From positions 1 through 64,000 of the IMG/VR virus record IMGVR_UViG_3300046543_000595: a stretch of DNA of 64,000 nt; one strand, written 5' to 3'. Shown piece by piece: positions 27,409 to 36,927 of the stretch; position 1 is the stretch's first letter; each line of letters opens with the position of its first letter. The notes under the pieces were generated by a model. The model ran no database searches. It was not told the origin of the DNA and worked only from the letters and a program-made list of their open reading frames with translations. A program made the translations under genes and the position numbers. This DNA comes from a virus.

Positions 27409-27945
27409 GTGCGGCAGAAACGGGACGCCTTCAATCCGGAGCATATGGCGGAGGAGACGCTCCTGTCGCCGAACCGGCTGCTAACTTTCCAGCAGGCCGG
27501 CGCGCATTTGGGTGTGGGGGCGGAGTCCGTTAGGATACTGGCGAGGAATGGCGCCATCCCGTACGTCGAGGTCAAGGCTGATGGACCGAGGACTAAGCGT
27601 ATGATCCGGGTCCGGATCGGCGATATCGATGACTACATCCGGAAACAGACGCGGCGAATTAATGTCTGGCATGAAGACGCTGAGATCTGGCCGGTCCGGG
27701 TGGCGCTCCGCATTCTCAATATCTCCCGGAAAGAGTATTACCGGCTGAGAGATGAAGGGCTGTTCATCCGTTGCACTCCGGACGAGATCCGCCATGCGGC
27801 GGAAGTGCTGTATCATCGTGGCGCGGTGAAGGTTATCATGGCTGAAGTTGCAACGATTATGCGGATGAAGCCGAAATGTCCGGTATGTCGTCGCCCCCGC
27901 ACGTATCCCGGCAAATTTCACCCCACTGAAAAACAATGGCAATGA
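27409..27945 (+). CDS. helix-turn-helix DNA-binding protein
   Basis: 178 residues, GTG start. Residues 24-70 (LTFQQAGAHLGVGAESVRIL, then NGAIPYVEV) form a MerR/excisionase-like HTH. A second HTH-like segment lies near 105-120 (ALRILNISRKEYYRLRDEG). The C-terminus has CPVC. Likely a transcription or packaging-related DNA binder just ahead of the terminase genes. Confidence 0.7.
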   Translation: MRQKRDAFNPEHMAEETLLSPNRLLTFQQAGAHLGVGAESVRILARNGAIPYVEVKADGPRTKRMIRVRIGDIDDYIRKQTRRINVWHEDAEIWPVRVALRILNISRKEYYRLRDEGLFIRCTPDEIRHAAEVLYHRGAVKVIMAEVATIMRMKPKCPVCRRPRTYPGKFHPTEKQWQ

Positions 27946-28562
27946 ACGCAGTTGATCGCGCCGACCGTAAACTCCGCGACCTTGACCGGTATATGCAACT
28001 CCGGTCTGGGGCGACCACCGTCCACCGCCTCGCCGACCTCGAGGGCATCGATCCGATCGAGATCGAACAGAGCGTCCAGCGCGGCGCCCGTCAGTACGAG
28101 GCGCAGCAGCAGATGTTTCTCCGGGACGCGAAGTACCGCGGCGCGATCGAGAACGAACAGATCCGGTCGAGCCTCCGAACGCTCGCGGGCAAAATGCAGG
28201 AGGCGATCTTGCTCCTGCTGAGCGGCAAACGTTCGGTCGTCGAAACCGACAAGGTGACCGGTAAGGTTACGGTCATCGATGTCGTCGATCCGGACGTGAT
28301 CGTCCGTGGCGTCGAGGCCTTCCGCAAGGCGATTTCGCTGGAGGAGAAGGCCGGGCCGAACACGCTCATCAATGTACAGCAGAATAACGCTGAAGGTGGC
28401 GGAGAGATCCGTGTCGGGATGACGTACGAGGAACGCCTCGACGAGATCCAGAAAGCGCAAAGCCGGCAAGCGCTTCCAGCCAGTCGGCAGATTATCGAGG
28501 CGGAGGTTGTCCAGCCCGTGGTTGCCGATGCCGCCGTTGCGGACACGGAGGAATTGTTTTGA
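27936..28562 (+). CDS. putative terminase small subunit
   Basis: 208 residues. The N-terminal helical segment (residues 20-45, TTVHRLADLEGIDPIEIEQS) looks like an HTH for DNA. The centre is helical, and the C-terminus is a flexible Ala/Val-rich tail. Its position four genes before the large terminase suggests the small subunit. This is by context, not by a family signature. It overlaps the preceding gene. Confidence 0.5.
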   Translation: MAMNAVDRADRKLRDLDRYMQLRSGATTVHRLADLEGIDPIEIEQSVQRGARQYEAQQQMFLRDAKYRGAIENEQIRSSLRTLAGKMQEAILLLLSGKRSVVETDKVTGKVTVIDVVDPDVIVRGVEAFRKAISLEEKAGPNTLINVQQNNAEGGGEIRVGMTYEERLDEIQKAQSRQALPASRQIIEAEVVQPVVADAAVADTEELF

Positions 28563-28810
28563 ATAACACGTACCGGTTAGAGGTCCAGTTCGCATGCCCT
28601 GTTCATGACGGGCAGATCGATATCTACGATGTGACGATTACTAGTCCGGTGATGATCCCAGTGGAAGAAATCATGGAGTTCTTCGCCAAATACCGTAAGG
28701 AGAGGATCTATCAGGAAGTACTTGCGATCGGTGCCGCTACCGCACTCGGCGCGCACGTGAAGATCGTCGGTACCCACTCCTGCGTCCTCGTAACAAGCGA
28801 GGCGCCGTGA
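28559..28810 (+). CDS. small hypothetical protein
   Basis: 83 residues from a TTG overlapping the preceding stop. A beta-rich start (TYRLEVQFACPVHDGQIDIY) is followed by a helix. No family recognised. Confidence 0.6.
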   Translation: MNNTYRLEVQFACPVHDGQIDIYDVTITSPVMIPVEEIMEFFAKYRKERIYQEVLAIGAATALGAHVKIVGTHSCVLVTSEAP

Positions 28811-29526
28811 CCGTCCATTACCATGGAACGCCGATCACTCCGCGCCCCGTCCTCCAGTCTCTCGCCGGTCGTCACTTCTGCGTAAGTTTCGCCGCAGACC
28901 AGGACCTGCAGGAATGTCACCGGATTGGGCAGGGTGTCATGCTCGACAATGGGGCGTACAGTCTCTGGCGGTTGAACCCGAAGGCATTCACCTATGTGTG
29001 GGACGCCTTCTACGGCTGGGCGCGTCCGTGGCTGGACTATCGAACGACATGGGTCGTCATCCCCGATGTCATCGGCGGAACTGAACTCGAGAACGATAAA
29101 CTGATTGGGCAATGGTTCCAGCGTTTCGGCTCTTACCGGCAGGCTGCTCCGGTGTGGCATCTTCACGAATCGTTTACAAGACTAGAGCGCCTGGTTACGG
29201 GGTTCGATCAGGTGTGCTTCGGATCTAGTGGCGACTACGCCACGATCGGTAGCGACCGCTGGAACAATCGGATGAACGAGGTCTTCAACTTCATCTGCAA
29301 GGGGTCCGGGGCGCCGCCATGCTGGATCCATATGCTACGCGGGATGTCGCTGGCCGGCTCGATCTACCCGTTCGCCTCAGTCGATTCGACGGACGTCGGA
29401 CGCAATCATAGCCGCCCGCAAAACACGGCTGACGGGATGGTCGCCCGATGGGACGGAATGCAGTGTCCAGCACGCTGGCAGGTTCAGCCCGTGCAACAAG
29501 TACTGGAGGCCGTCCATGCCGGATGA
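28807..29526 (+). CDS. tRNA-guanine transglycosylase/DpdA-like protein
   Basis: 239 residues. The features VMLDNGAYSLWR, VVIPDVIGG, VCFGSSGDY and ASVDSTDVGRNH recall the TIM-barrel core of tRNA-guanine transglycosylases and the phage DpdA proteins that insert 7-deazaguanines into DNA. Size fits short phage DpdA. No 7-deazaguanine synthesis genes lie in the window. A tRNA or DNA substrate is equally possible. Confidence 0.6.
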   Translation: MTVHYHGTPITPRPVLQSLAGRHFCVSFAADQDLQECHRIGQGVMLDNGAYSLWRLNPKAFTYVWDAFYGWARPWLDYRTTWVVIPDVIGGTELENDKLIGQWFQRFGSYRQAAPVWHLHESFTRLERLVTGFDQVCFGSSGDYATIGSDRWNNRMNEVFNFICKGSGAPPCWIHMLRGMSLAGSIYPFASVDSTDVGRNHSRPQNTADGMVARWDGMQCPARWQVQPVQQVLEAVHAG

Positions 29527-30055
29527 GCGCCCGTTTGCCAGAGCGGCCGGCCTCGTGTCCGGGCTGCTCTACCGTGGGATCGCCAGCCTTGGCCGCGCCG
29601 TTGGGCCGTATCTCCGGATCGCACTCATGGTTCTCGCGATTGTGCTGTCTTTGCCGTCGATTGCCGAATACTGGCTCCGGCATGTGCGCTTGCCCGACGT
29701 TCCGGTCAGCGCGATCGTGCTGCTGCTCGTCGCCTCGTTTTTCATCCTCTCATTCGCCGTTTTGCTCTATACCGCCTCGTCGGTGCTGCTGACCATCCAG
29801 AGCGCCGAGACGACGAACCGGACGATCCAGGCGCGCAAGAGGCGGCAGTTCCAGGCTACGGACGGATCGTTCAGTGCAGCCACCGACGAGAAGGCATGGC
29901 AGAGCGAGACCATCGAGGATCTCAGAAAGCAGGGAATCCGGGTGGACGGCATCGACCTGCTGGCCAAGAACGGGGTGTTGAAACCAGAGGACCAAGAGGC
30001 CATCGAGGATATGGCTCGAGCCGCACAGTTGCGGCATCGAGGGAGAACAGAGTAG
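29516..30055 (+). CDS. two-helix membrane protein
   Basis: 179 residues. Two strong membrane helices (about 33-52 and 64-92) lie near the N-terminus, with a soluble acidic C-terminal half (EDLRKQGIRVDGIDLLAK). Position before the terminase suggests a virion or lysis-linked role, unproven. Confidence 0.6.
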   Translation: MPDERPFARAAGLVSGLLYRGIASLGRAVGPYLRIALMVLAIVLSLPSIAEYWLRHVRLPDVPVSAIVLLLVASFFILSFAVLLYTASSVLLTIQSAETTNRTIQARKRRQFQATDGSFSAATDEKAWQSETIEDLRKQGIRVDGIDLLAKNGVLKPEDQEAIEDMARAAQLRHRGRTE

Positions 30056-30156
30056 TAAACGCCCGTTGCCGCGGGCATAACTGGAGCAATCGAACGGATT
30101 AGACAATCCAAAGACTTCCACGGAGAAACGAATACGTTAACGATCTCGTAGAGGCC

Positions 30157-32109
30157 ATGGACGTCCGTCTGGCTGAGGCCAAGGGCGACCAGAAGGCGTG
30201 CTACGCCCGCTTATCGACCACAGAGCAGCGGCTGATCGATGCGGAGATCGCGCGCGTTTTACCGAAGACTCCAGAAGCTCGCCGCGCGTTCCTCGAGGAC
30301 TACTTCGTCATCAACACCAAGGGTGAGGAGTGGCAGGCGCAACGCCTGCAAACCGTCTGGCCGTTCACCGAAACCCAAGAGATCCTCTGGTTGGAATTCT
30401 GCCGTGATTGGATCGCCAATAAGCCGCTCCGCCTGCTGATGCTGAAGGCCCGCCAGATTCGCTGGTCGACGCTCTGCCAGGGCGTCATCTTCCAACTGAT
30501 GATCTCGACGAAGTTGACGAACACGCTAGTCATCGCCGATCAGCAGGACCGGTCGACGCAGATCTTCGGCATGGCCAGTTTGGCCTATCGGTATCTGCCG
30601 TGGTGGATGCGGCCGGAACTGGAACTCGACAACCGCGGCGAGGGTATCTTCAGGTTCGACCGTAAGGATAAACTGGATAAGATCAACAACCCGGGCCTGA
30701 ACTCCACCTACTTCATCGACGCGGCAAATAAACTGAACGGCTCTTCCCGCGGCTTCACGCTCCACAACGTCCACGCAACCGAGTTCGGCCTCTGGCTGCG
30801 TGCGAGGATCCTGACGTCGGACATCATCCCGGCCGTTCCGTACAAGAACCCGAACGTCATGTTCTTTGTCGAAGGTACGGCGAAGGGTGCCGGCGAAATG
30901 AACGCGTTCTTGAAGATGTGGAAACTGGCATCGGACGGCAAGGGACTGTTCCGTCCGGTGTTCGCCGCATGGTGGAGAGAGCGCACGTATTGCAAGCCGT
31001 TCCCGTCGGCCCTCGAGGAGAGTCAGTTCGATTTCACAAAGGAAGAAAAAGAACTGTCCGATAAGGTGGTCGACGAATTCGGATACCAGATCACGAAGGA
31101 ACAGATGTCATGGCGCCGGGAACAGGCCGAGCAGGTAGAGGCTACCGAAGGCGACGCCGAAATGGTGGAGCAGGAGTACCCCTCGTACCCGCGTTCGGCT
31201 TTTCGCTCAGGCGGCCGCTGTCGGTTCAACCTGAAGACGCTGGCAAAGATCGAGGTGCGCGACGTCCGGTTGCCGATCTGGGCCGGCGATATCGAGCACC
31301 GCCGGGATCCTACCGATCCGGAGAAGGACCGCCCGGTGCTGATCCGCTACTTCCAGCATTCGCCGTATTCGACGGTCCCACTGTCGCCGACCGAGAAATC
31401 GATGCTCAATGCGGCGCCGATCTGGGTCTGGGAATGGCCGAACAGTAAGGACCTGTATTACGGCGCATCGGACCCGGGCCGCGGCATGGTCGGCAAGGAC
31501 TGCAGCGCGGCCCAGATCTTCCGGGTTCCCCGCCGGCATGGCCAGCGGATCCGACAATGTTTCGAGTACCGCGGCTATGCTGACGCGAAAGAACTCTCGA
31601 AGATCGTGAACACGGTTGGCCGCATGTACAACACATGCGAGTGGGCACCGGAATGCAACACGCTGACCGAGCACATCGGCAACCTGATCACCATCCATAA
31701 GTATCCTAAGATCTACCGTTGGCGCCGTCGTGATAAGACGCACAACGCGACGACCTGGTTCTTCGGCTGGGAAACCAACAGCAAGAGCCGGGAAGATCTT
31801 CAGACACGATTCGATTCCCATTTGAAGGACGATTCGATCGAGATCAAGTCGGTCCGACTGTTGACCGAGTGTCAGAACTTTATCGAACTCGATGAAGGTG
31901 GCCGATTCGAGGCCGCGCCCGGCGAGAAAGACGACACGCTATTCGCCGGCATGATTTGCGTATTTTGCCTACTGGAACTGGATCCACGCCTGTTCGAACT
32001 CGTCGAGACCGAGCAGGTCCCGGATCCGACAAGGGGGCTACACAACACCGATCACTCGCTGTTTGACGACGCCGAGAGACCGGGAATACCGGATTACAAC
32101 ATGCTTTAG
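30157..32109 (+). CDS. terL: terminase large subunit
   Basis: 650 residues, ATPase-nuclease that packages DNA through the portal. The N-terminal adenine-binding region WPFTETQEILWLEF precedes a deviant Walker A, KARQIRWST (97-105), in place of the usual G-x-GKS/T. A Walker-B-like segment HATEF has Glu209 but no Asp before it. The C-terminal nuclease domain includes YYGASDPGRGMVGKDCSA. The start is preceded by AGAGG. Terminase family assignment is clear from layout and neighbours. Confidence 0.9.
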   Translation: MDVRLAEAKGDQKACYARLSTTEQRLIDAEIARVLPKTPEARRAFLEDYFVINTKGEEWQAQRLQTVWPFTETQEILWLEFCRDWIANKPLRLLMLKARQIRWSTLCQGVIFQLMISTKLTNTLVIADQQDRSTQIFGMASLAYRYLPWWMRPELELDNRGEGIFRFDRKDKLDKINNPGLNSTYFIDAANKLNGSSRGFTLHNVHATEFGLWLRARILTSDIIPAVPYKNPNVMFFVEGTAKGAGEMNAFLKMWKLASDGKGLFRPVFAAWWRERTYCKPFPSALEESQFDFTKEEKELSDKVVDEFGYQITKEQMSWRREQAEQVEATEGDAEMVEQEYPSYPRSAFRSGGRCRFNLKTLAKIEVRDVRLPIWAGDIEHRRDPTDPEKDRPVLIRYFQHSPYSTVPLSPTEKSMLNAAPIWVWEWPNSKDLYYGASDPGRGMVGKDCSAAQIFRVPRRHGQRIRQCFEYRGYADAKELSKIVNTVGRMYNTCEWAPECNTLTEHIGNLITIHKYPKIYRWRRRDKTHNATTWFFGWETNSKSREDLQTRFDSHLKDDSIEIKSVRLLTECQNFIELDEGGRFEAAPGEKDDTLFAGMICVFCLLELDPRLFELVETEQVPDPTRGLHNTDHSLFDDAERPGIPDYNML

Positions 32110-32118
32110 GAGGACCAT

Positions 32119-32715
32119 ATGACCGCAAGAAAAGAGACAAAAGGAACACTGACCGTACCGCCGCTCGAGGAAGAAGGCCTCGCCGGCACACCAAAGACCG
32201 AGGCCGGACCGGACGACATCGGTCTGTTCGCTGCTGGAGATACCGCGTCGGAGCCGAAGGCCGAGATAGTACAAGAGCAGGCCTTCAAGGTTGCAGGCGG
32301 AGAATATCGGGTGGGCGAATCACTTCCGATATACAAGGAAGTCGAACTGTCAGAGGCGAGGATCCAGCGGGAGAATCTCGAGGCCTGGCAAAAAGGCAAG
32401 ATGGCCGAGGAGGAAAACCCAGTAATCCGGCGGCGCGATCTGCAGGATGCGCTTGCCGCGATGCGGGCCGAACTCGCCGGCCAACCGCAAAGGGACGGTG
32501 TCAACGCCTCCGCCCCGGGCGGCATTTTCGCATGCCCGATCTGCGGGTTGCCGATCTCCGGACCGTCGCTGACAAGCCAGAAGGGCGGACTCTACGAACA
32601 CGGGTTCGGCGAGAGCGTCAAACTGCCGGGTGGCCAACGCTGCCAATACCAGGGCCGGAAGTTCCGACCGCCCATGGTGTTTCTTGAAGTCGTGCCATTG
32701 ACAGCGAAGAAATAA
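32119..32715 (+). CDS. hypothetical protein with zinc-binding site
   Basis: 198 residues, GGAGG upstream. Acidic disordered N-terminal half; a CPICGLPI motif near 145 and later Cys/His residues may bind zinc. It sits between terminase and portal genes, so it may be packaging- or head-related. Confidence 0.6.
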   Translation: MTARKETKGTLTVPPLEEEGLAGTPKTEAGPDDIGLFAAGDTASEPKAEIVQEQAFKVAGGEYRVGESLPIYKEVELSEARIQRENLEAWQKGKMAEEENPVIRRRDLQDALAAMRAELAGQPQRDGVNASAPGGIFACPICGLPISGPSLTSQKGGLYEHGFGESVKLPGGQRCQYQGRKFRPPMVFLEVVPLTAKK

Positions 32716-32731
32716 TCGAAGGGAGAACGCG

Positions 32732-33343
32732 ATGCCGAACAATGAAGTCATGTCAGGCGAGCCGTGCCCACTCTGCCTGCTGCAAAAAGGGCAAATCACG
32801 CCGATGGTCAACCGCCCGGGTCAACACTACGCCCAGTGCGGTACCGGGCAGCACAAGTTCGAAGACACCGAAGAACTCCGAACCTATCAGAAGCAGGCGC
32901 GCGCCAAATTTCCGGCGGTCTATACGCCAGCCGCGAAGACCAACGAGCCGGATATGGCGCAGTTCGCCAATCAGGATCTCGTGATTACTGCCGAGATCAA
33001 GAAGACGATGGAAGATGCGGCCGGCGTCGCGTTCACCGGCGCCGCCGATATGAAGGGCGTCTTCCTCGCTTTCGCTCAGGACAACAAGGACCAGGAGACC
33101 GAAATCAAGCGGCTCCGCGCTCAGATCGGAGCGATGAGCCGCCGGAACGGTGGAACGCAGGTGGCAGCCGGCGTGGAGCTCGGACTCGGCCAGTACATCA
33201 TCACCGTGCCGGAATGGGCCATGGAGGGCGGTATCGCTGCGGCTGCCGAGCACGACGGCATGACAGAGCAGGATTGGATCCAGAACGAGATGAATGCCTA
33301 TCTGGAGAATTACTTCAATCCGCAGATGCAGCAGAGGAGATAG
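32732..33343 (+). CDS. zinc-ribbon hypothetical protein
   Basis: 203 residues. The N-terminal zinc ribbon (CPLCLLQKG then YAQCGTGQH) is followed by a helical coiled-coil centre (residues 115-140) and an acidic C-terminus. Co-transcribed with packaging genes. Function unknown. Confidence 0.6.
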   Translation: MPNNEVMSGEPCPLCLLQKGQITPMVNRPGQHYAQCGTGQHKFEDTEELRTYQKQARAKFPAVYTPAAKTNEPDMAQFANQDLVITAEIKKTMEDAAGVAFTGAADMKGVFLAFAQDNKDQETEIKRLRAQIGAMSRRNGGTQVAAGVELGLGQYIITVPEWAMEGGIAAAAEHDGMTEQDWIQNEMNAYLENYFNPQMQQRR

Positions 33344-33345
33344 CC

Positions 33346-33702
33346 ATGGCGGTTACCTACGATTTCGTTTGCGACGACGATGACTGCGGGCACGTTGTCG
33401 TGGACGTGCTCTGTTCGGACGGTCGCCCGGTCGGAGATCACCCGAAGCACTGTGGTCGCCCGATGCAGATGAGCTACAAGAACCTCGTGCAATCGGTTCA
33501 GGAGTTCGTCCCGTTCACGACCCGCAACATCCACCCGGACGGGAAAGAGTTGCTCGTGCGCAATAAGGGCGACCTTCAACGGTACTACAAGGAATACGGG
33601 GTCGTTCACTACGACGACCCGAACCTTGTCGCGCAGGGCGGCGAGATCGTCCGGAAGACGCCAAAGATGGGCAAGGTCTTCGACATGGGACATCGGCGAT
33701 GA
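33346..33702 (+). CDS. FmdB-like zinc-ribbon protein
   Basis: 118 residues starting MAVTYDFVCD, GAGGAG upstream. CDDDDCG then HCGRPM match the short zinc-ribbon (FmdB-like) pattern found in phage head-module proteins. The tail is basic. ATGA overlap with gmd. Confidence 0.65.
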   Translation: MAVTYDFVCDDDDCGHVVVDVLCSDGRPVGDHPKHCGRPMQMSYKNLVQSVQEFVPFTTRNIHPDGKELLVRNKGDLQRYYKEYGVVHYDDPNLVAQGGEIVRKTPKMGKVFDMGHRR

Positions 33703-34694
33703 GAACCGCACTCATTACCGGTGTGACCGGTCAGGACGGCTCCTATCTGAGCGAACGGCTATTGGAGCAGGGGTACCACGTCGGAGGCCTCGTCGTCGGT
33801 ATCGAGGACCGATCGAACATCCGGCACCTCGAGTCGCATCCGAACTTCGATCTGATCGAAGGCGAGTTAATGGATCAGGCTTTCCTGAGTGAGACGCTCA
33901 GGACGATCCGCCCGGCTCGCCTGTTCAACCTTGCTGGACAGTCGTTCGTGCCGCTCTCATGGAAGCAGCCGGTGTTCACTGCAGACTTCAACGGTCTCTC
34001 GGTCGCCAGGCTGCTCGAGGCGATTCGTCTGGAATCGCCAGATACGCACTTCTATCAGGCGTCCTCGAGCGAGATGTTCGGGAACTCGGACGACGTGATG
34101 ATCAGTGAGGATACGATCCTCGCGCCGTGCTCGCCCTACGCGGCCGCCAAAGCGTTCGGCCATCACATCACACAGGTCTACCGGGAGAGCTACGGACTGT
34201 TCGCCTGCTCAGGAATCCTGTTCAATCACGAGAGTCCGCGCCGCGGCGAAGAGTTCGTCACGCAGAAGATTGCCCGATCGGTCGCCAGGATCGCTAGAGG
34301 TGACCGGGAGCACCGGCTGCAGTTGGGCGATCCGGAATCGCGCCGGGATTGGGGATATGCCGGGGATTATGTTCGGGCGATGATCATGATGCTGGATGCG
34401 GACGAGGCGGATGATTACGTGATCGCGACCGGCTGGAATCATTCGGTTCGCGACTTCTGCAGGATGGCTTTTGAGTATGCCGGCATTGCGAGTTGGGAAC
34501 AGTATGTCGAATTCAACTGCCACGGCCTCCAGCGCCCTAAAGACGTGCGGTCTCTCTGTGGAAACGCGACGAAGGCCCGCGTGGCCCTCGGATGGGTCCC
34601 GCTGATGACGTTCAAGATGCTCGTTGAGGTCATGGTCGATGCTGCCATCCGCCGTCTTGCCAACGAGGAATTACCGGAAGCGAGGTTGGTATGA
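33699..34694 (+). CDS. gmd: GDP-mannose 4,6-dehydratase
   Basis: 331 residues. NAD-binding TGVTGQDGSYL (7-17), then catalytic Tyr147-x3-Lys151 (PYAAAKAFGHH), NHESPRRGEEFVT and QLGDPESRRDWGYAGDYVRA are hallmarks of Gmd. It converts GDP-mannose to GDP-4-dehydro-6-deoxy-mannose, the precursor of GDP-fucose, rhamnose and perosamine. It sits between packaging genes with ATGA overlaps on both sides. The aminotransferase at 51817 could use its product. Confidence 0.95.
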   Translation: MRTALITGVTGQDGSYLSERLLEQGYHVGGLVVGIEDRSNIRHLESHPNFDLIEGELMDQAFLSETLRTIRPARLFNLAGQSFVPLSWKQPVFTADFNGLSVARLLEAIRLESPDTHFYQASSSEMFGNSDDVMISEDTILAPCSPYAAAKAFGHHITQVYRESYGLFACSGILFNHESPRRGEEFVTQKIARSVARIARGDREHRLQLGDPESRRDWGYAGDYVRAMIMMLDADEADDYVIATGWNHSVRDFCRMAFEYAGIASWEQYVEFNCHGLQRPKDVRSLCGNATKARVALGWVPLMTFKMLVEVMVDAAIRRLANEELPEARLV

Positions 34695-35053
34695 GTGCGA
34701 TCGTCCTGCAGACCACGGCCATCAAAGTCACGAACAAGGGCGGCGGTATTAAGCAGACCGTCGACAAGAGCAATAACGTCTTCTGGTCCGACGATACAGG
34801 ATCGGATTACGTGACGTTCGTCTGTCCCCACCCGAAATGCGGCCATCGCAACAAGCAGTCGATGTACGAGGCCGAGAACTACCACGACCCGGCGAACGAT
34901 CGCATCCCGTTCAAATGCCGGAAGTGTCGTAGCGTCATTGAAGTTACGCGGCCAGCCTCCGTGCGTCCGCTGATCATTGTCCCGGGAGCCGAAGTGCGCC
35001 GGTCCCAGCCAGGAGGCATCATTGTCAACGGTACAGAGTTGGGACGGACCTAG
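34691..35053 (+). CDS. zinc-ribbon hypothetical protein
   Basis: 120 residues. CPHPKCGHRN near residue 45 and CRKC near 75 form a zinc ribbon. It overlaps the portal start by 32 bases. Probably a small head-module protein. Confidence 0.6.
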   Translation: MSAIVLQTTAIKVTNKGGGIKQTVDKSNNVFWSDDTGSDYVTFVCPHPKCGHRNKQSMYEAENYHDPANDRIPFKCRKCRSVIEVTRPASVRPLIIVPGAEVRRSQPGGIIVNGTELGRT

Positions 35054-36926
35054 CCCTTCAGGCCATCCGTACGAGTTCCTCGATTACAAGCCAGAATTGA
35101 GTCCGGAGCAGTTGAGCAAGCGCCGGCGCGACTGGCTCGGTGCCGCGCTCGACGAAGCCGATTCATTCCAGAGGGACAGCCGGGAACTGCAGGATCTGCC
35201 GCGGGACATCCTCTACCTCATGGGAGACCAGTGGCCGACGCGCCGTCCGAGCTACAAGGCGTCTCCGGTCAACAACCGGTTGCTCCGATCGATGGAGGCG
35301 ACGGTCGCGATTCTGACTGACATCAGCCCGGATTACGAGGTCAAGGCCAACGACGATACGTTCGACGATCAGGCCAAACTCCTCACGAAGACGATCAAAT
35401 ACTGGTGGAAAAAAAACGACGTCGACTTCCAGCTGGCCATGGCCGTGATCTACGCCTACCTGACGACCGGGTTCCTGCGGATCGTCTGGAACCGTCTGGC
35501 CGCGAACGGCAAAGGCGATTTCCAGGTCTTTCCGCTCAGCCCGTACGACCTGAAACCGATCGGGCCGGCGCACAATTTCCAGGACTGGGAGGGCTGTATC
35601 TACGAAGCCATACGCCCGGTCGCCTGGTTTCGCCGGAACTTCCCTGGGCCCGGCAGCCTCGTTACGCCAGATCTCAATCTGACCCGTTACGCGAAGCCCC
35701 TGCAGCGTCCGCGCGCCAACATGGGAATGTCGCAGTTCGAGATGCTCAGCCCGCAGGCTCAGCGCTGGATCGGTCAGCCGCGGGAATTCGGAGAGAGCGC
35801 TCTGGCGCAGTCCTGGTACCGGGAATTCTGGGTTCGCGATTACTCGATTAACACGTCTGGCAACATCGTTAAGATGGGCACGCCCGGTTCGAACTGGTAC
35901 TACGAGGTCAAGCCGAACGGGCCGCTCTATCCGCGCGGGCGCCTGATCATTACCGGCGGCGCGGACCTGACGGTCATGTACGACGGCCCGAATTACTTCT
36001 GGCACGGCCGCTTCCCGTTTATCCCGATCCGCCTGAAGCCAGTCCCGTGGCAGTTCTACGGGCTATCCGAGCTTCGGACCAAGATCCCACTCCAGGACAT
36101 CGTGAACACGATTCTGGCTGGCGTTCTCGACATGATCAAAAAGGCGGTGAATCCGCCCTTGCTCTTCCCGGACAACGCATTCTCGGACGCGGTTAAGAAC
36201 CAGTTGGATCCGAGCATGCCGAACGCGAAGATCGGTTACAACCCGATGGCGGCAAGCCCGCCGGAATACGGCAACCCGCCGATCGTGCCAAGCTACGTGC
36301 AGAATACCCTGATGTACACGCAGAACGAGCAAGACGACGATTCCGGCCTGCTGGACCTTGGTGGCCTTGCGCGCAAGAAAGTGACGCCGGCTGGCGATAC
36401 CCTGCAGGGACTGAAGGAAAGCCAGCAGACGATCATGCGGCTGCGCGGTCGCTACATCACGTTGGCTATCCGCGATCTCGGCGAACAGATGACGCCGAAC
36501 ATTATCCAGTTCTATCCGCTCGGGCGCCGCATGTGGCTGTTCGGCCGTCACGGTGTCACCTATCAGGACGTCTGGGATTCGTCGAAGGCGACGATGATCC
36601 CGGTTGGACGGAATCCGTCCGACCACGCGGCGAGCTTCCCATTCGAGATCATGGACAGTTCGCTGTTAAACTTGAACAAGAACGACGATCAGATGCTCGC
36701 CATGGCGCTCCGCCGGCAGGGAGACATGGACCGGGAGACGTTATTCCAGAAACTGGATCTCTCTCAGATTTACGAACAGGTCGAGCGGAATCTCGAGAAA
36801 GAGCACGCGCAGATGGCCAAGGATGCTGCTGCCGCGCAGGCCGGAGCGGCACCTCCAGGAGCGATGCCGGCGCATAGGGGCGTGGGCGGTGACAACCCGT
36901 TACAGAATCTCATAGGACCGTCATAA
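35022..36926 (+). CDS. portal protein
   Basis: 634 residues from a TTG start; AGGAGG lies 5 bases upstream. Large helical protein with LYLMGDQWPTRRPSYKASPV near the N-terminus and a long middle domain typical of portals of podo- and siphoviruses. The C-terminal tail is Ala/Pro-rich. It forms the dodecameric ring through which the terminase pumps DNA. Position between terminase and scaffold/capsid supports the call. Confidence 0.8.
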   Translation: MSTVQSWDGPSPSGHPYEFLDYKPELSPEQLSKRRRDWLGAALDEADSFQRDSRELQDLPRDILYLMGDQWPTRRPSYKASPVNNRLLRSMEATVAILTDISPDYEVKANDDTFDDQAKLLTKTIKYWWKKNDVDFQLAMAVIYAYLTTGFLRIVWNRLAANGKGDFQVFPLSPYDLKPIGPAHNFQDWEGCIYEAIRPVAWFRRNFPGPGSLVTPDLNLTRYAKPLQRPRANMGMSQFEMLSPQAQRWIGQPREFGESALAQSWYREFWVRDYSINTSGNIVKMGTPGSNWYYEVKPNGPLYPRGRLIITGGADLTVMYDGPNYFWHGRFPFIPIRLKPVPWQFYGLSELRTKIPLQDIVNTILAGVLDMIKKAVNPPLLFPDNAFSDAVKNQLDPSMPNAKIGYNPMAASPPEYGNPPIVPSYVQNTLMYTQNEQDDDSGLLDLGGLARKKVTPAGDTLQGLKESQQTIMRLRGRYITLAIRDLGEQMTPNIIQFYPLGRRMWLFGRHGVTYQDVWDSSKATMIPVGRNPSDHAASFPFEIMDSSLLNLNKNDDQMLAMALRRQGDMDRETLFQKLDLSQIYEQVERNLEKEHAQMAKDAAAAQAGAAPPGAMPAHRGVGGDNPLQNLIGPS

Positions 36927-36927
36927 T

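Noticed and set aside
35163-36005. 280-codon ORF antisense to the portal
   Set aside because: Lies wholly inside the portal gene and has Arg/Val-rich shadow composition typical of antisense frames in GC-rich DNA.
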